Source: Bedellia somnulentella
Taxonomy: Eukaryota > Arthropoda > Insecta > Lepidoptera > Bedelliidae
Assembly: GCA_963576735.1 (NCBI GenBank)
Contig: OY755187.1
Coordinates: forward strand, 6,386,001-6,450,000
Length of the DNA: 64,000 bases
Reading direction: 5' to 3'
Shown: positions 29,311 to 40,272 of the stretch, piece after piece
Layout: each line of letters opens with the position of its first letter
Position numbering within the stretch: position 1 is the stretch's first letter
The notes under the pieces: model-generated
Seen by the model: the letters and a program-made list of their open reading frames with translations, nothing else
What the model was told of the DNA's origin: nothing
Database searches by the model: none
Translations under genes and position numbers: made by a program

Positions 29311-31953
29311 CTTACACCAAAAACCAGTAACTGGTTAAAGTGCTAATATGCCATTGGTGCCAATTGACAAATATCACCCCCCCTTGATGGTAACTATCCC
29401 AAGGGGAAAGCACAGTCGAAGAAATCTACTGACAGTTTCTCATACGGCTTCAACGACTAAGCGGCCGACCGATCATAAATTACAACTACTTGAAATACCA
29501 CGATGGAACTTCAGGAAATGTAACTTCCAACAACTTTACGCGGATTTGGCAGAATTTGATTGGGCTACTCTATACACCATAACCCAGGTTGAGGAAGCCC
29601 TGGAGTATTTTTACAGAGAGGTAAATAACATAAATTGACCGTAATACTCCCAGGAAAAGCAAAGATACAAATGGAAATCAGAATTCATATCCCGAATGGT
29701 TTAATGCAGATATTATACGCGACTTAAAAGAGAAAGCTAAGCATCATAGGAAGTATAAGGAAAGCAAATCAGAAGATGATTATAACAATTTTTCCAATTG
29801 CCGTAGTGCCCTGAAAATTAAAATATCTGCTGCTTATAATCAATATCATAGTCGCCTTGAAACTAATCTTAGTAGAGACCCGAAATCCTTCTGGACAATG
29901 ATAAAATCCAAACAGAAACAAGTTAACAAAATGCGGCTACAAAAAGACGGCGTAGAGGTACCAGAAGAGGAGGTTGCGCAAGTGTTTGCAGATTACTTTC
30001 AGTCAGTTTACGACCCGGCGAGACCAGATCTAAACGTTGAGCGCGCTAGTTCCACCTACAGCGCAGCGGACGGTGGCGGTGGCGCCCGCATACACATACC
30101 AAATCTTGATAAAGACCAGATATTACAGGCGCTTAATAGTCTTCCCGCCAAACACTCGATAGGTCCGGATGGTATTCCACCATTTCTCGTGAAGGATTGT
30201 AGTAAGGCTTTTGTCTCTCCTTTACACTTCTTATTTAACAGGTGCTTGGAGACAGGGCAGTACCCAGATGGTTGGAAAATATCCAAAGTGTCACCAATTC
30301 CGAAGGGAAAAATAAGCGAAGACGTACACAAGTATAGACCAGTAGCAGTACTCTCAACATTCCCAAAAGTCTTTGAATCTGCTCTACAAGCGCGCATTTT
30401 GAGACAGGTAACACCTCAACTAGTGGATGAGCAGCACGGGTTCCGGCCGGGACGCAGTACCAATTCTAATCTACTGGATTTTATGTCCGTGGTGGCCCCA
30501 GCGGTGGACTCCGGAGCGCAGGTTGACGTCGCTTACTTCGATTACCGAAAAGCATTTGACTTAGTCGATAATGACGTCCTGCTTTCAAAATTGGCAGCAG
30601 TCGGCTGTACTCCGCTTGTACTAAGATTCTTTTCAAGCTATTTAAAGGACCGACGTCAAGTAGTCGATGTAGGCGGATGTCTATCTGCGCCGTACTATAC
30701 GCACTCAGGCGTGAGCCAGGGCAGCAACCTAGGGCCTCTAGAATTCATAATACTAATTAACGATCTCCCAAAATCAGTAGTTAACGCCAATTGCTTACTG
30801 TTCGCAGATGATCTCAAACTGTTACGAATCATAACCAATGTCGAAGATTGCAATCTCCTTCAAAGGGATATCAATAACGTAATGGATTGGAGTGGATTAA
30901 ATAAATTACAGTTCAACGTCGATAAATGTGAGGTTATGAGCTATGGCCGCGGCAGAAATCCACTACACTACGAGTACAGAGTGGGGGTAGTACCACTGGC
31001 GCGGGTTGCTGCTGTGCGAGACCTCGGGGTGCAGTTCAGGAGTGATTTGAACTTCCGAGATCATATTACAAGTATCTGTAAGCAAGCATTCCAAAGACTG
31101 GGTTTCATTCTAAGACAATGTCAGAACTTTTCTAATACCGTGGCCGTCAGAACATTATACAATGCCCTGGTAAGAAGTAAACTGGAATGCAATGCAATTG
31201 TTTGGAGTCCTCACCAAGACAAATATATTGTGATGTTGGAACGCATGCAGAACAAATTCACAAGGTTCTTATACCTAAAACTGTACGGTGTATACCCTTT
31301 CTATCCACTCATGTACCCAACATTGTTTGTACTGGGAATGGTAGGGTACAACAAACTCGAAGTGAGAAGAAATGTAGCCCTGGTGATGTCTCTTACTAAA
31401 GTAGTACGTGGATTGGAATACAACCCGGAGGTGCTTAAACTGTTAAAATTAGTTGTCCCAAGCAGATCACTCCGCCGCCGCAAGAACAGAATGTTCGAGG
31501 TGCCGCTGGGACAGACGGCTCTGGTCAACGACGCACCCCTTACTAGAGGCATTCGCCTATTAAATATACTGGCAGATGAGGTCGACATCCTAGTATGCAA
31601 CATGAGCGAGCTTGAAAAAGCAGTTACAAAATACATATGCTACGGTAATCCAGAGTAATATTTTCATTTTAAAAAGTTTTTTTTATTAGTGAGTATGAAT
31701 ATATAATTTATTAGATATTATTTAATAGTAAAATTGGTTATTTGTAGGTTATTTGATAGTAAATTTATCATTGTTTTTATTTTTAGATATAATTTTATTT
31801 TTTGTATTGTAATTTGATATGTATATTAATTAGCCATTTATGTGTACTTAGTATATTTAAAAAAATGTCGCATTGGTGTTCACTGTAATGGCATTTTTTT
31901 GTAAATGTGAATAAATAAATAAATAAATAAATAAATAAAATAAAAAATAAAAA
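29311..31953 (+). pseudogene. Jockey-group LINE, 5-prime truncated, one frameshift
   Basis: Only the last residues of the endonuclease domain remain (…DKYHPPLMVTIP). The linker then runs to a tga at 29636-29638, and the frame resumes from about 29640 (RKSKDTN…, WFNADIIRDLKEKAK) without further stops to 31658. RT motifs: HSIGPDGIP, KYRPVAVLSTFPKVFE, EQHGFRPGRST, YFDYRKAFDLVD (motif A), SGVSQGSNLGPLEF, LLFADDLKLL (motif C). The C-terminus has the usual R-L-Y-N-A-LVRSKLE block. The 3-prime UTR ends in (AAAT)n at 31910-31953. A single frame break suggests recent death. The clade label is from motif style. Confidence 0.88.
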
Positions 31954-32237
31954 AGTATTGAATGAGGAAGTGAGATAGCGAATCTTGGTATTCCTGGACT
32001 GCACTTTACAGCACCTGATATTAGGCCATAAATTTACCGTCTCGGAATATATTTTACAACTTTCCATTTGTAAGTGTCCGAGTGTTAAATACATTCCACA
32101 TGCTCTCGTAACGTTTGAAAACGTTTACCTATTTTCTGTATGCAGGTGTGTAACTTATTGTTTCAAGGAGCAAATTTTGTTATATGATACAAGAGCGTGT
32201 ATTAAATAATATAAATTATTTTACGGGCGGAGGTGGG

Positions 32238-32290
32238 AAATTTAACTACCCCTGTTTAGAGTTTATAGCCGTGAGTATATACATAGCCAT
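32238..32290 (+). repeat. SINE-A 3-prime end only
   Basis: AACTACCCCTGTTTAGAGTT then TATAGCCGTGAGTATATACA: only the conserved stem-loop end. Confidence 0.65.
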
Positions 32291-32794
32291 AACTTAAATT
32301 CAACATATATATATACGATCATTTATTACACAGATCAATTTACCCCCAAACTAAGTACAACTTAATGACTGCCTTATAAAATTATACATCGTTCACCTAC
32401 AAAACTTCAACTTCAAACTTCATAGAGAAAATATCTAAGCAATGCTATAATGCATTCTTACTTTTATTCGGAGTGCAAATAACGATGTTTTTGACTGTTC
32501 TAACGCTACAAAACGTTAAATATGCCTGCGTTTTTAAGTTCTTAACAATAATTTGTGACCTGAATCTGGAAAATTTCCATCATTACTCGAAGTGTTATGC
32601 CTCATTAGTTAGGTTCAAAGAATTTAATATTACTACCTTATCTTACAAGGCATACTACTACACTAAAAGTTACAAAGTTCAGGTCGAAAGTTCTAAAACT
32701 TTAAACTTTAAAGAGCGGGTATTTTTGTAGTAAGAAGTTTTTGAACAGTTTTTCGCTTCATTTATCTTAGGGTTAATTATGACTCAAGAAAAGT
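32291..32794. other. AT-rich stretch with one LINE-tail motif
   Basis: 32327-32375 (ACACAGATCAATTTACCCCC) is the reverse of the LINE-end motif seen at 1570-1650. The frame at 32473-32730 shows no family likeness and is probably chance. Confidence 0.45.
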
Positions 32795-32807
32795 AGCTAT
32801 TATACAA

Positions 32808-33057
32808 CATACATACACACATACATATACTCACGGCTATAAAACCCTAAAAGGGATAGCCAGAGCTGAGAAATTAGAAATTTCTCAGCCACTTTTGGAA
32901 GTTGAGTGGGGAAAAGATGGTAGAATAAAGGTTGTTGGTGATGGATCTCCAACCGCATCGCCCAAAAATCCCTTAAAAAGCCCCGAGTCCGTTAGTCGCC
33001 TCTTACGTAGACCCACCGGAAGAAATGATGTAGTGCTATTCTAAGCCGACACTACAC
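32808..33057 (-). repeat. SINE-A, full length with TSD
   Basis: Reverse copy, well preserved. TSD AGCTATTATACAA at 32795-32807 and 33058-33070; the first bases of the TSD coincide with the complement of the usual SINE start. Confidence 0.92.
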
Positions 33058-33371
33058 AGCTATTATACAAGTAACATGTTTTTTTATTTCAATAATATTC
33101 ATGAACTCTTGAACATATAAACCTTTGATAAAACATTTGTTACTATTGCTTACACCACATAAAAAAATAAAATAAACGTTAAAGATACTCATTGAAGCAA
33201 AGCTCTATTCACCCCCGTCTTTTGAATTTCGCTTGTGACATCACTTCTCCTAAGCGGCTGGACTGCTCTCTACAAAACTTTTCATAATGGTTATAAGTAT
33301 CGCCTGATGATGATGGAGGTGATTTATATTGAAAAAAAAATACCATTGAGGAATAATCATCCTATAAGTTT

Positions 33372-33635
33372 GCCGTGTAGTGCCGGCTTAGAATGTCGCT
33401 ACCCCTTACTACCCACGGGTGTCGTATGAGGCGACTAAGGGTATTGGGTCTTTTTATTGGATTTTTGATTATTTTGATGATTTATTTTGCGGTTGGAGAT
33501 CCATCACCTAAAACCTTTATTTTACCACCTTTTCCCCACTTAACTTCCAAAAGTGGCTGAGGAATTTATAATTCCTTAGCTCTGGCTACCCCTTCTAGGG
33601 AAATATAGCCAGGAAAGTATATGTATGTATGCAAA
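33372..33635 (+). repeat. SINE-A2, full length
   Basis: Sub-family head CCGTGTAGTGCCGGCTTAGA and CCCACGGGTGTCGTATGAGG, with a small internal duplication around GATTATTTTGATGATT. Tail GTATATGTATGTATG. Confidence 0.88.
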
Positions 33636-33890
33636 ACAACAAAACATACAGCAAAACTTGCCACTTCGCTCCAATTGTACATTGCGAAGCATTCATGCCC
33701 ACCTAGTTTTAATGCTTTGTTTATAACTATATTTTCTATATCTCTTTCACCAATTTACTGTCATCCATCCTCTCTATGTGCCCAAACCATCTCAACATTC
33801 CTTTTTATATCTTTCTTACAATATCACCTTTTACACCACACCTTTCACGAATCACATCATTCCTTACACGATCACATAATAATCGTTTAT

Positions 33891-34372
33891 TTTCCAAAAT
33901 AACTGTACATATGGTTCTTGACAATACATTTACATTTTCCCACGCACTAGGCTGAGCCTGTATCGCGTGGGTCAATTTTAGTAGAAATGTTCAAAGTAAA
34001 AATTATACAGTTCCAAATTTTTTTATATTACACAGGGAATAAAACGTGAAATAACAATAAATGATAATAGAAATTAGAATAACGCTAAAAATAATAAATC
34101 AGAATTTCTAACTTACAGAGATATAAAATAAATAAAAAACAATATTTTACAAACCTATAGCAACATTTGGATGTCTTAAGACGACTATTTGTGTGTGTAT
34201 GTGTGTGTGTGTGTTTATGTGTGTATGTTATTGTGTGAATGTATGAATGTGTGTAAACTTAACTGACAACTCCAAGTAATGCCTCGCATTCTTCGTAACT
34301 CATGGTCTCTAGGATACCATAAACAATCTTTTTACAATTGTATATATTGCTTTCTCTTATTACATCCGAAAT
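33891..34372 (-). mobile_element. Unclassified insertion inside pLINE
   Basis: Foreign sequence between GATCACATAAT and ATGACATAACC of pLINE. The minus strand opens with a 24-residue end IVYGILETMSYEECEALLGV…, a stop, then an untranslated stretch with a TG-rich tract (34192-34255) and AATAAA near its end. It looks like the 3-prime end of a reverse-transcribed element; family unknown. Confidence 0.45.
34192..34255. repeat. TG-rich microsatellite
   Basis: GTGTGTGTATGTGTGTGTGT-type tract with TATG interruptions. Confidence 0.85.
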
Positions 34373-35004
34373 CATGACATAACCTTACATTACACACTTT
34401 TCTGAGGGATCTCATTTCTACTGCATTCACTCTACTTTCATGCTTCTTCTGCCACACCCAACATTCACTGCCATACATAAGCGTAGGAACGAGGACAGCA
34501 TCATGCACAGCCATTCGGGCCTTTTGAGACACCGACTGACTAGACATTAAACTATCCAGTGCTCCATTTACCGCATTACCCTTTTTCACTCTTCTCTCGA
34601 TATCTCCATCACACTTTCCATCCCTATTAAACAAACTTCCCAAATATACAAACTCTTTCACTTGTTCCAGTTTCTTACTTTATTAATCTCAATCACGCAT
34701 TCGGTCATATTCACCTCTCTCTCAAAAACCATAGTTTTTGTTTTATGGGCATTTCTACAAAAGGCCCGAGTTTTTCTCAATTCGGTGCTGAAATTGAAAT
34801 AAGGTTTTTTAAAGTAATATTATAATGAAGACTTAAGTATATTGTATACTTAACATAAATATGGCATTATTGGCACCAGTTTTCGTAAAGTGGTTTATGA
34901 GAAAAAATAATCACCATATTGAGAAAGCACCGAATTGAGAAAATGGGTCACCGAATTGGAGTACATGGTAGCGAATTTAGAAAATGAATCACCGAATTGG
35001 AATA

Positions 35005-36014
35005 CAGGGTGGCTCATTCAAATCGGTCAGTATGGGAAAGTCTGAAACTAAAAGACATACGAAGATTAGTTCTTAGGAACCATGTCACCGATTTTGATAA
35101 ATAGAAAAACTGCATTCATACATTTAAACAAAAACTGTACCCAGCTCGGGAATCAAACCCGGTTGTTTTAAAAAAATAAACTTACACTTTTTCTATTTTG
35201 ATATCGATTGTGTAGGGCTTAAGCTGTAAATGTCTCCATAAAACATGATGTCTAAAATGAATGAAATGCATTGTTTTGACATACTTTAATTTCTCAGAGT
35301 AAGTGTTCGAAGTGACCACCGTTACAATATTCAACAAGTTCAGGCATGTTTATGACGGACATTTGGACAGATTCGTCCTTGCAATCTTAGAAGATTTTTT
35401 AGAGGCCGTACGAGAAATGTCAGCAACAGGACGGAGCACCGGCTCACAAAAGTCGCATAGCATGAGACTTTTTAAATGAAAACTTTTTGCGAAAATGGAT
35501 TGGTACGAACGGCCCTATCAAATGTCCGGCGAGGTCGCCCGATTGACACCTCTAGACTATTTTTTATGGGGTTACGTTAAGGGTGAAGTTTACAAAACAA
35601 GCTATGACACCGTTGAAGACCTAAAATCAGCCATAGAGTAAATGCTCGTAACGCAAATTCACCACATGAAGATACAAAATGCAATAGTAAGATCGTTACC
35701 TAAATGTGTTGAAAATTGTATTGAAAAAAATGGTGGTCAATTCGAACACCTACTTTGAGAAAATAAAGAATGTCAAAACAATGCATTTTATTAATTTTAG
35801 ACATCATGTTTTATGGAGACATTTACAGCTTAAGACCTACACAATCGATATCGGTTCCGGGTTCGATTCCCGAGCTCGGTACAGTTTTTTTTCAAATGTA
35901 TGAATGCAGTTTTTCTTTTTATCAAAATCGGTGACATGGTTCCTAAGAACAAATCTTCGTATGACTTATAGTTTCAAACTTTCCCATACTGACCGATTTG
36001 AATGAGCCACCCTG
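35005..36014 (+). mobile_element. Tc1/mariner-superfamily element with inverted ends of about 300 bp
   Basis: Ends CAGGGTGGCTCATTC… and …GAATGAGCCACCCTG are flanked by TA (35003-35004, 36015-36016). The inverted arms span about 35005-35321 and 35731-36014; the left one has about 36 extra bases. The right arm overlaps the 3-prime end of the transposase remnant. Both arms hold a tRNA T-arm-like CGGGTTCGATTCCCG (right arm 35858-35872). Confidence 0.85.
35424..35758 (+). pseudogene. DD41D-type transposase remnant
   Basis: The C-terminal part of a DDE transposase: QDGAPAH carries one catalytic aspartate, and after one stop and a one-base loss TPLDYFLWGYVKGEVYK carries the last, 41 residues later. 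An in-frame stop after SAIE follows, and the end reads ENCIEKNGGQFEHLL. DD41D spacing is typical of the rosa-type mariner relatives. The N-terminal half is missing, so the element is non-autonomous. Confidence 0.75.
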
Positions 36015-36138
36015 TATAGTACAACGAATTCAGAAAATGTTCTAGCGACATAGGAAACGCTGTCACCTATTAGAGAAATAACGTAATGGTTACTAAAAAA
36101 TACCGAAACATGCTTGACTTTGTTTATTGACGGTGTAA

Positions 36139-36640
36139 TTTTTAACCGACTTCAAAAAAAAGGATTGTTCTCAATTCGACCGTATTTTTTTTTATGTTTG
36201 TTCGCCGATTACTTCACCATTTGTGAACCGATTTTGATTATTATTTTTTTGTTCGAAAGAAGATACTCCCGGATTGGTACTATGATGAGGATATCAGAGT
36301 CTGATCCTGGAGAAATCGAGGGGAACCTTGAAATTTATAGGCAAATGTACCGCGTTTTACATGTTTTCTGAATTAATATTGGCATTTGCTTCTGAAAATC
36401 ATATTGTTATGCTGCTAAGCTGATGATGGATGGTGTGGGTCCTTAATCACTAGGAGTTAGGAAACAGTTCTTTCACCATTCCATAAAGATTTATGCTCCT
36501 CTTCGTAGCTTTTATGAAGAGAAGTACAGGTTCACTCAACATTTCTTTTGTTATGTTATTGTTACCGAGAAAGTACCATGAGACCAGTATCTGATGATGG
36601 CATCCCAGGAAATCGAGGGGACTGTCGAAACTCACAAAAA
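36139..36640 (+). mobile_element. ACCGACTTC-type element fragment
   Basis: Starts TTTTTAACCGACTTCAAAAA and continues CTTCACCATTTGTGAACCGA, GAAATCGAGGGGAACCTTG. Related to the head of the 16.4-kb tandem block. The GAAATCGAGGGGA block recurs near 36610. No opposite end; cut by SINE-B. Confidence 0.5.
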
Positions 36641-36812
36641 TGTGACAGTGTATTTGTTCGAAATGCCGATAGGCCTGCCCTGTATAACGTGAGAACGTGG
36701 GTCCAAGCAAAGCGTGGGTACTCCGAACAATAGGTGACAATGTCACGTGATATTCAGAAGTATTACTACCTCTGCTAACCCCTTCGGGGATATTCGGCGT
36801 GAACGTTTGAGT
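36640..36812 (+). repeat. SINE-B 3-prime half
   Basis: TGTGACAGTGTATTTGTTCG to CCCCTTCGGGGATATTCGGC and GTGAACGTTTGAG. 5-prime truncated. Confidence 0.88.
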
Positions 36813-36907
36813 CTTTCTTGAGATGTAGAATTGTAGACCATCGCCTTTCGAGAAATTTCAAGAACAATGTAAAGATACACATTGTTGAGCCTATTTAATA
36901 TCGTATA

Positions 36908-37154
36908 CATATATACATATACTCACGGCTATATTTCCCTAGAAGGGGTAGCCAGAGCTAAGGAATTATAAATTCCTCAGCCACTTTTGGAAGTTGAGTG
37001 GGGAAAAGATGGTGAAAATAAAGGTTTTTGGTGATGGGTCTCCTACCGCATCGCCGAAAAATCCAATAAAAAGCCCCAATTCCCTTAGACGCCTCTTACG
37101 ACACCCGTGGGTAGAAAGGGGTAGCGACATTCTAAGCCGGCACTACTCGGCAAT
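36908..37154 (-). repeat. SINE-A2, full length with TSD
   Basis: Reverse copy ending in CTAAGCCGGCACTACTCGGC. TSD AATATCGTATA at 36897-36907 and 37155-37165, exact. Confidence 0.93.
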
Positions 37155-37269
37155 AATATCGTATAGTAATAGAAATACCAGAAATACGAAGAATAATACA
37201 GTAACCGTCGCACTGCCTCATGCAAGAGGCATCTTTGCCAGGTCTACCAATCTCTAAAACTCGTAAAAT

Positions 37270-37912
37270 AAAATAACTTTTAACAAAAAGAAAACCGACT
37301 TCATAGTGGAAAAAACAACCGAAAATAAAAATCTAGTACTAAAAAGTACAAAATAAGTTTTTTAATTGAATATGCCAGTGTATGAGTGTATGAGTACTGT
37401 GATTAATACCTTTGCAATTTCTTTATTCCACACGCGTCAGTTCAACCTACCTAAATATTAAAATTCTCTTGAATTAATTTTTGAGTCGGTGCCAGTCAAA
37501 TAAAAGTGAATTCGCCCTACTATCTATCTCTGATAATTACAATCTAAACAATATATATCTATTTCCTCACGTTTTAAATGGTAATACGTACAAAAATAAA
37601 TTTACCCTACAACTACAAGGTATCCTACATTGTACATGTGTATGAAGTGCGAAATACACACTTATTATTGTCAATCATCACGCAGGCTGGCACCGGCTCA
37701 CAAATTAATTTACGAGAATTTTAATATTTAGGTAGGTTGAACTGACGCGTGTGGAATAAAGAAATTGCAAAGGTATTAATCACAGTACTCATACACTCAT
37801 ACACTGGCATATTCAATTAAAAAACTTATTTTGTACTTTTTAGTACTAGATTTTTATTTTCGGTTGTTTTTTCCACTATGAAGTCGGTTTTCTTTTTGTT
37901 AAAAGTTATTTT
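37270..37912. mobile_element. Foldback element with arms of about 225 bp
   Basis: Arms 37270-37495 and 37683-37912 are nearly identical in reverse (AACAAAAAGAAAACCGACTT at the outside, CACACGCGTCAGTTCAACC inside). The loop of about 190 bp is non-coding. Probably a non-autonomous relative of the 17.9-kb foldback. Confidence 0.82.
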
Positions 37913-38289
37913 TATATTGTAAATACTGATACATAATCAGAAGCAAAACTTATTTATTGCAGCAATATTTATTAATTACATGAAAGTAAAAGAAGACAAT
38001 CTTGTAGATGCTATTTATTTATTAAATTAACTTCGCTTCATCAGTCTTAACATAGCGTAATCATAATTTTCAGTAACTCGAATAGCTTTAATATCATTAA
38101 TTTTCATAAAAAGAAGAAATGTAACAAAATAAAAACACCGCTGTTATGAAAATACCAGGAAATAGTTAAACAATTTAACAAACTGTAATCATCAAAATAT
38201 TACTTAAGTAGTCCAACAAATGACCATCTAGATATCAAGAATATTTCAGTACTACCTACATTATATATTAATCAAGCATTTCCTTTTCA

Positions 38290-38730
38290 AAAATGCCAGA
38301 CTCATCGACAACTTCGATTTTGATGTTATTGACATGTTTTTTCAAAACATTCACGAAAGTTGTCAATATCAGCTATGTCATAGCCACACGCAACTATTTT
38401 ATAAGCAGTACTTTCAAGGCATCTTCCAACGCCATCAGGCGCTCCTTTACCATGCCCATGCTCTGTATAATTGCATCTGACGCAACTTAGGCTAGGAAAA
38501 TTCCATGAAGACAAGTCATGATAGAAAACATTTTTCGGTTGCGATACTGAGCTGAAGGTGAATCGAATAAAAGATTATATATATCAAGAATTTCATCTTC
38601 TAAAAATCGCAGAAATGGAACAAGGTGCTCCCAGATAGCTACAGCATCGTGCCTAAGACATTCACTTACAGTACAGAATGATTGAGTAACGAGGTTTTCA
38701 TGTTTTATATTGCTTTAGCTCACTTTTCGC
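38290..38730 (-). pseudogene. Broken gene fragment with HGKGAPDGVG motif, function unknown
   Basis: The minus strand reads VSECLRHDAVAIWEHLV…LLFDSPSAQYRNRKMFSIMTCLHG and, after a one-base slip, MSSWNFPSLSC…HGHGKGAPDGVGRCLESTA…DIADIDNFRECF, then stops. I recall the pattern SP-x-QYRN … WNF … HGKGAPDGVG from a widespread but uncharacterised animal protein family that is often multi-copy, so a transposon origin is plausible but unproven. The slip and the stop near the end make it a pseudogene. Confidence 0.5.
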
Positions 38731-38924
38731 CCCGTGAGGAACCACGGCGTGATGAGTGGCGAGCCACATCGCCGACTTACTACTCGTAATACCAATACCA
38801 ATTAGTTTTTTGAAAAGACACTAAAAGTGTACTATCCATTATTTTGATTTCTTGTGGTTGTTATGCCTATAACTATGGCTTAGTTAAGATGCTTGTATTT
38901 GATGATTTTAGATGATTGCTTGTA

Positions 38925-38970
38925 AATTTCCAAAGGTGACTAAAGAATTTTAAATTCTGAAGCTCTGAAC
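38925..38970 (+). repeat. SINE-A remnant
   Basis: TTTCCAAAGGTGACTAAAGA, TTCTGAAGCTCTG. It ends where a reverse SINE-A begins. Confidence 0.5.
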
Positions 38971-39550
38971 ATACATATACTCGCGGCTTTCTTCTTCTAA
39001 AGTGCCGCTCTATCACTGGAGGTTGGCAATCAGCTCTTTGCAACGCTCTCTGTTCATGCTGTTCTGAACAATTCTTCCACGGTTTTTAAGCCGGTCCATT
39101 CTTTGATGTTGCACAACCATGACATCTTCCTTCTTCTTGGCCTTCTTTTTTCTTCTATTTTTCCCATCATTATGGTGTGTAGTAGCGTGTAGCGTTCGTG
39201 CCGCAAAACGTGTCCCAAGTAAGAGACTTTGCGCTGCTTGATGGTACTCACGAGTTCGACCTTTTTGCGTATGCGCCTGAGGACTTCGACGTTAGTGACT
39301 TTATCCGTCCAACTAATACGCGGCTTTAAATCCCTAGAAAAGGTAACCAGAGCTTCGGTATGAGAAATTTTTCAGCCACTTAAAGAAGTTGAGTGGGGAA
39401 ACGATAGTAAGATAATGTGTTTGTAAGGTGATGGGTTTCCAACAGCATCGCCCAAAAATCACTTTAAATGTCCCAATACCCTTAGCCGCCTCTTATGAAC
39501 ACCCACGGGAAGAAATGGGATAGTGTTATTCTAGGCCGACACGACAAAGC
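38971..39550 (-). repeat. SINE-A split by a LINE insertion
   Basis: 38971-38990 holds the tail and 39319-39550 the rest (TTTAAATCCCTAGAAAAGGT to ATTCTAGGCCGACACGAC). Rejoining at CGCGGCTTT restores the element. Confidence 0.85.
38991..39318 (-). pseudogene. LINE C-terminal fragment inserted in SINE-A
   Basis: The minus strand reads VSTIKQRKVSYLGHVLRHER…HTIMMGKIEEKRRPRRRKMS…NIKEWTGLKTVEELFRTA, then a stop and a short AAGAAG tail. The LGHVLRHERY…IMMGKIEEKR block is the usual C-terminus of RTE-like reverse transcriptases. TSD CGCGGCTTT at 38982-38990 and 39319-39327. Strongly 5-prime truncated (328 bp). Confidence 0.85.
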
Positions 39551-39676
39551 CAAAATAGGAATAGACACGCAATTTTTATTAAAAAAACATCTTAATCAAA
39601 TCACAGACAACAAAGTTAACACCGAATACAGATTAAAAAACCTTTCACAGCTAAAAATAAGAATATAAATGAAAAC

Positions 39677-40272
39677 AATTGGCCTAGACCTCGCTTTTAT
39701 AACACACCCTTTTTATATTATAAATCGATTAAGGACATCAAACTAAACAACTTTGCCCATGGAATGCCTATCTAAAATATTGTAATTTTCAAAAAAATAT
39801 AATAATTAAAAATTGTCGTACCTAGTTCAAACTGAGAATGTATAGAATGAGAATCTTTGCTTCAGTGAAAATAAGAAATAAAAAAAAACATTTGATCTAT
39901 GCTTTTCGCTCTGTAAACAAAAATATAACTTCTTTCGGTATTTTCCAGTTGTATTGATCGTCGTTGAAAAATTATATCATGAAAATAAACCAGTAAGCGA
40001 GCGATTGAACTGGAAAATACCGAAAGAGGTTATGTTTTTGTTTACACCATAGATCAAATGTTTTTTTTTATTTCTTATTTTCACTGAAGCAAAGAATCTA
40101 GTTCTATACATTCTCAGTTTGAACTAGGTACGACAATTTTTAATTATCATTTTTTTTTGAAAATTACAATATTTTAGATAGGCATTCCATGGGCAAAGTT
40201 TTTAAGTATGATGTTCTTTATCGATTTATAATATAAAAAGGGTATGTTATAAAAGCGAGGTCTAGGCCAATT
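39677..40272. mobile_element. 596-bp near-perfect hairpin element
   Basis: Arms 39677-39950 and 40008-40272 mirror each other with a few mismatches (outer end CAATTGGCCTAGACCTCGC, inner end GGTATTTTCCAGTT); loop 57 bp. No frame of note. A foldback MITE, or an inverted duplication. Confidence 0.85.

Larger units (their letters stand above)
33733..34765 (-). pseudogene. pLINE C-terminal region, split by an insertion
   Basis: The longest pLINE piece. The minus strand reads KTMVFEREVNMTECVIEI, then after a slip VKEFVYLGSLFNRDGKCDGD, ERRVKKGNAVNGALDSLM, LVPTLMYGSECWVWQKKHES, VEMRSLRKVCNVRL. It is then interrupted at 34372-33891 and resumes to 33733 with the block complementary to TCTCTATGTGCCCAAACCAT. 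This is the thumb and C-terminal region of a non-LTR reverse transcriptase. The RT core and the 3-prime tail are absent here. Confidence 0.82.
34925..36045 (+). repeat. 41-bp minisatellite, interrupted
   Basis: Units of the form CACCGAATTGGAGTACATGG … TTTAGAAAATGAAT occur about 2.5 times. The last unit is split at GGAATA by the DD41D element and resumes at TAGTACAACGAATTCAGAAA (36015 on), which reconstructs the empty site with a single TA. Confidence 0.7.

Noticed and set aside
32473..32730. 85-codon forward frame
   Set aside because: AT-rich, no codon pattern or family likeness, no start context.
33235..33429. 64-codon forward frame
   Set aside because: Its second half is the SINE-A2 head.
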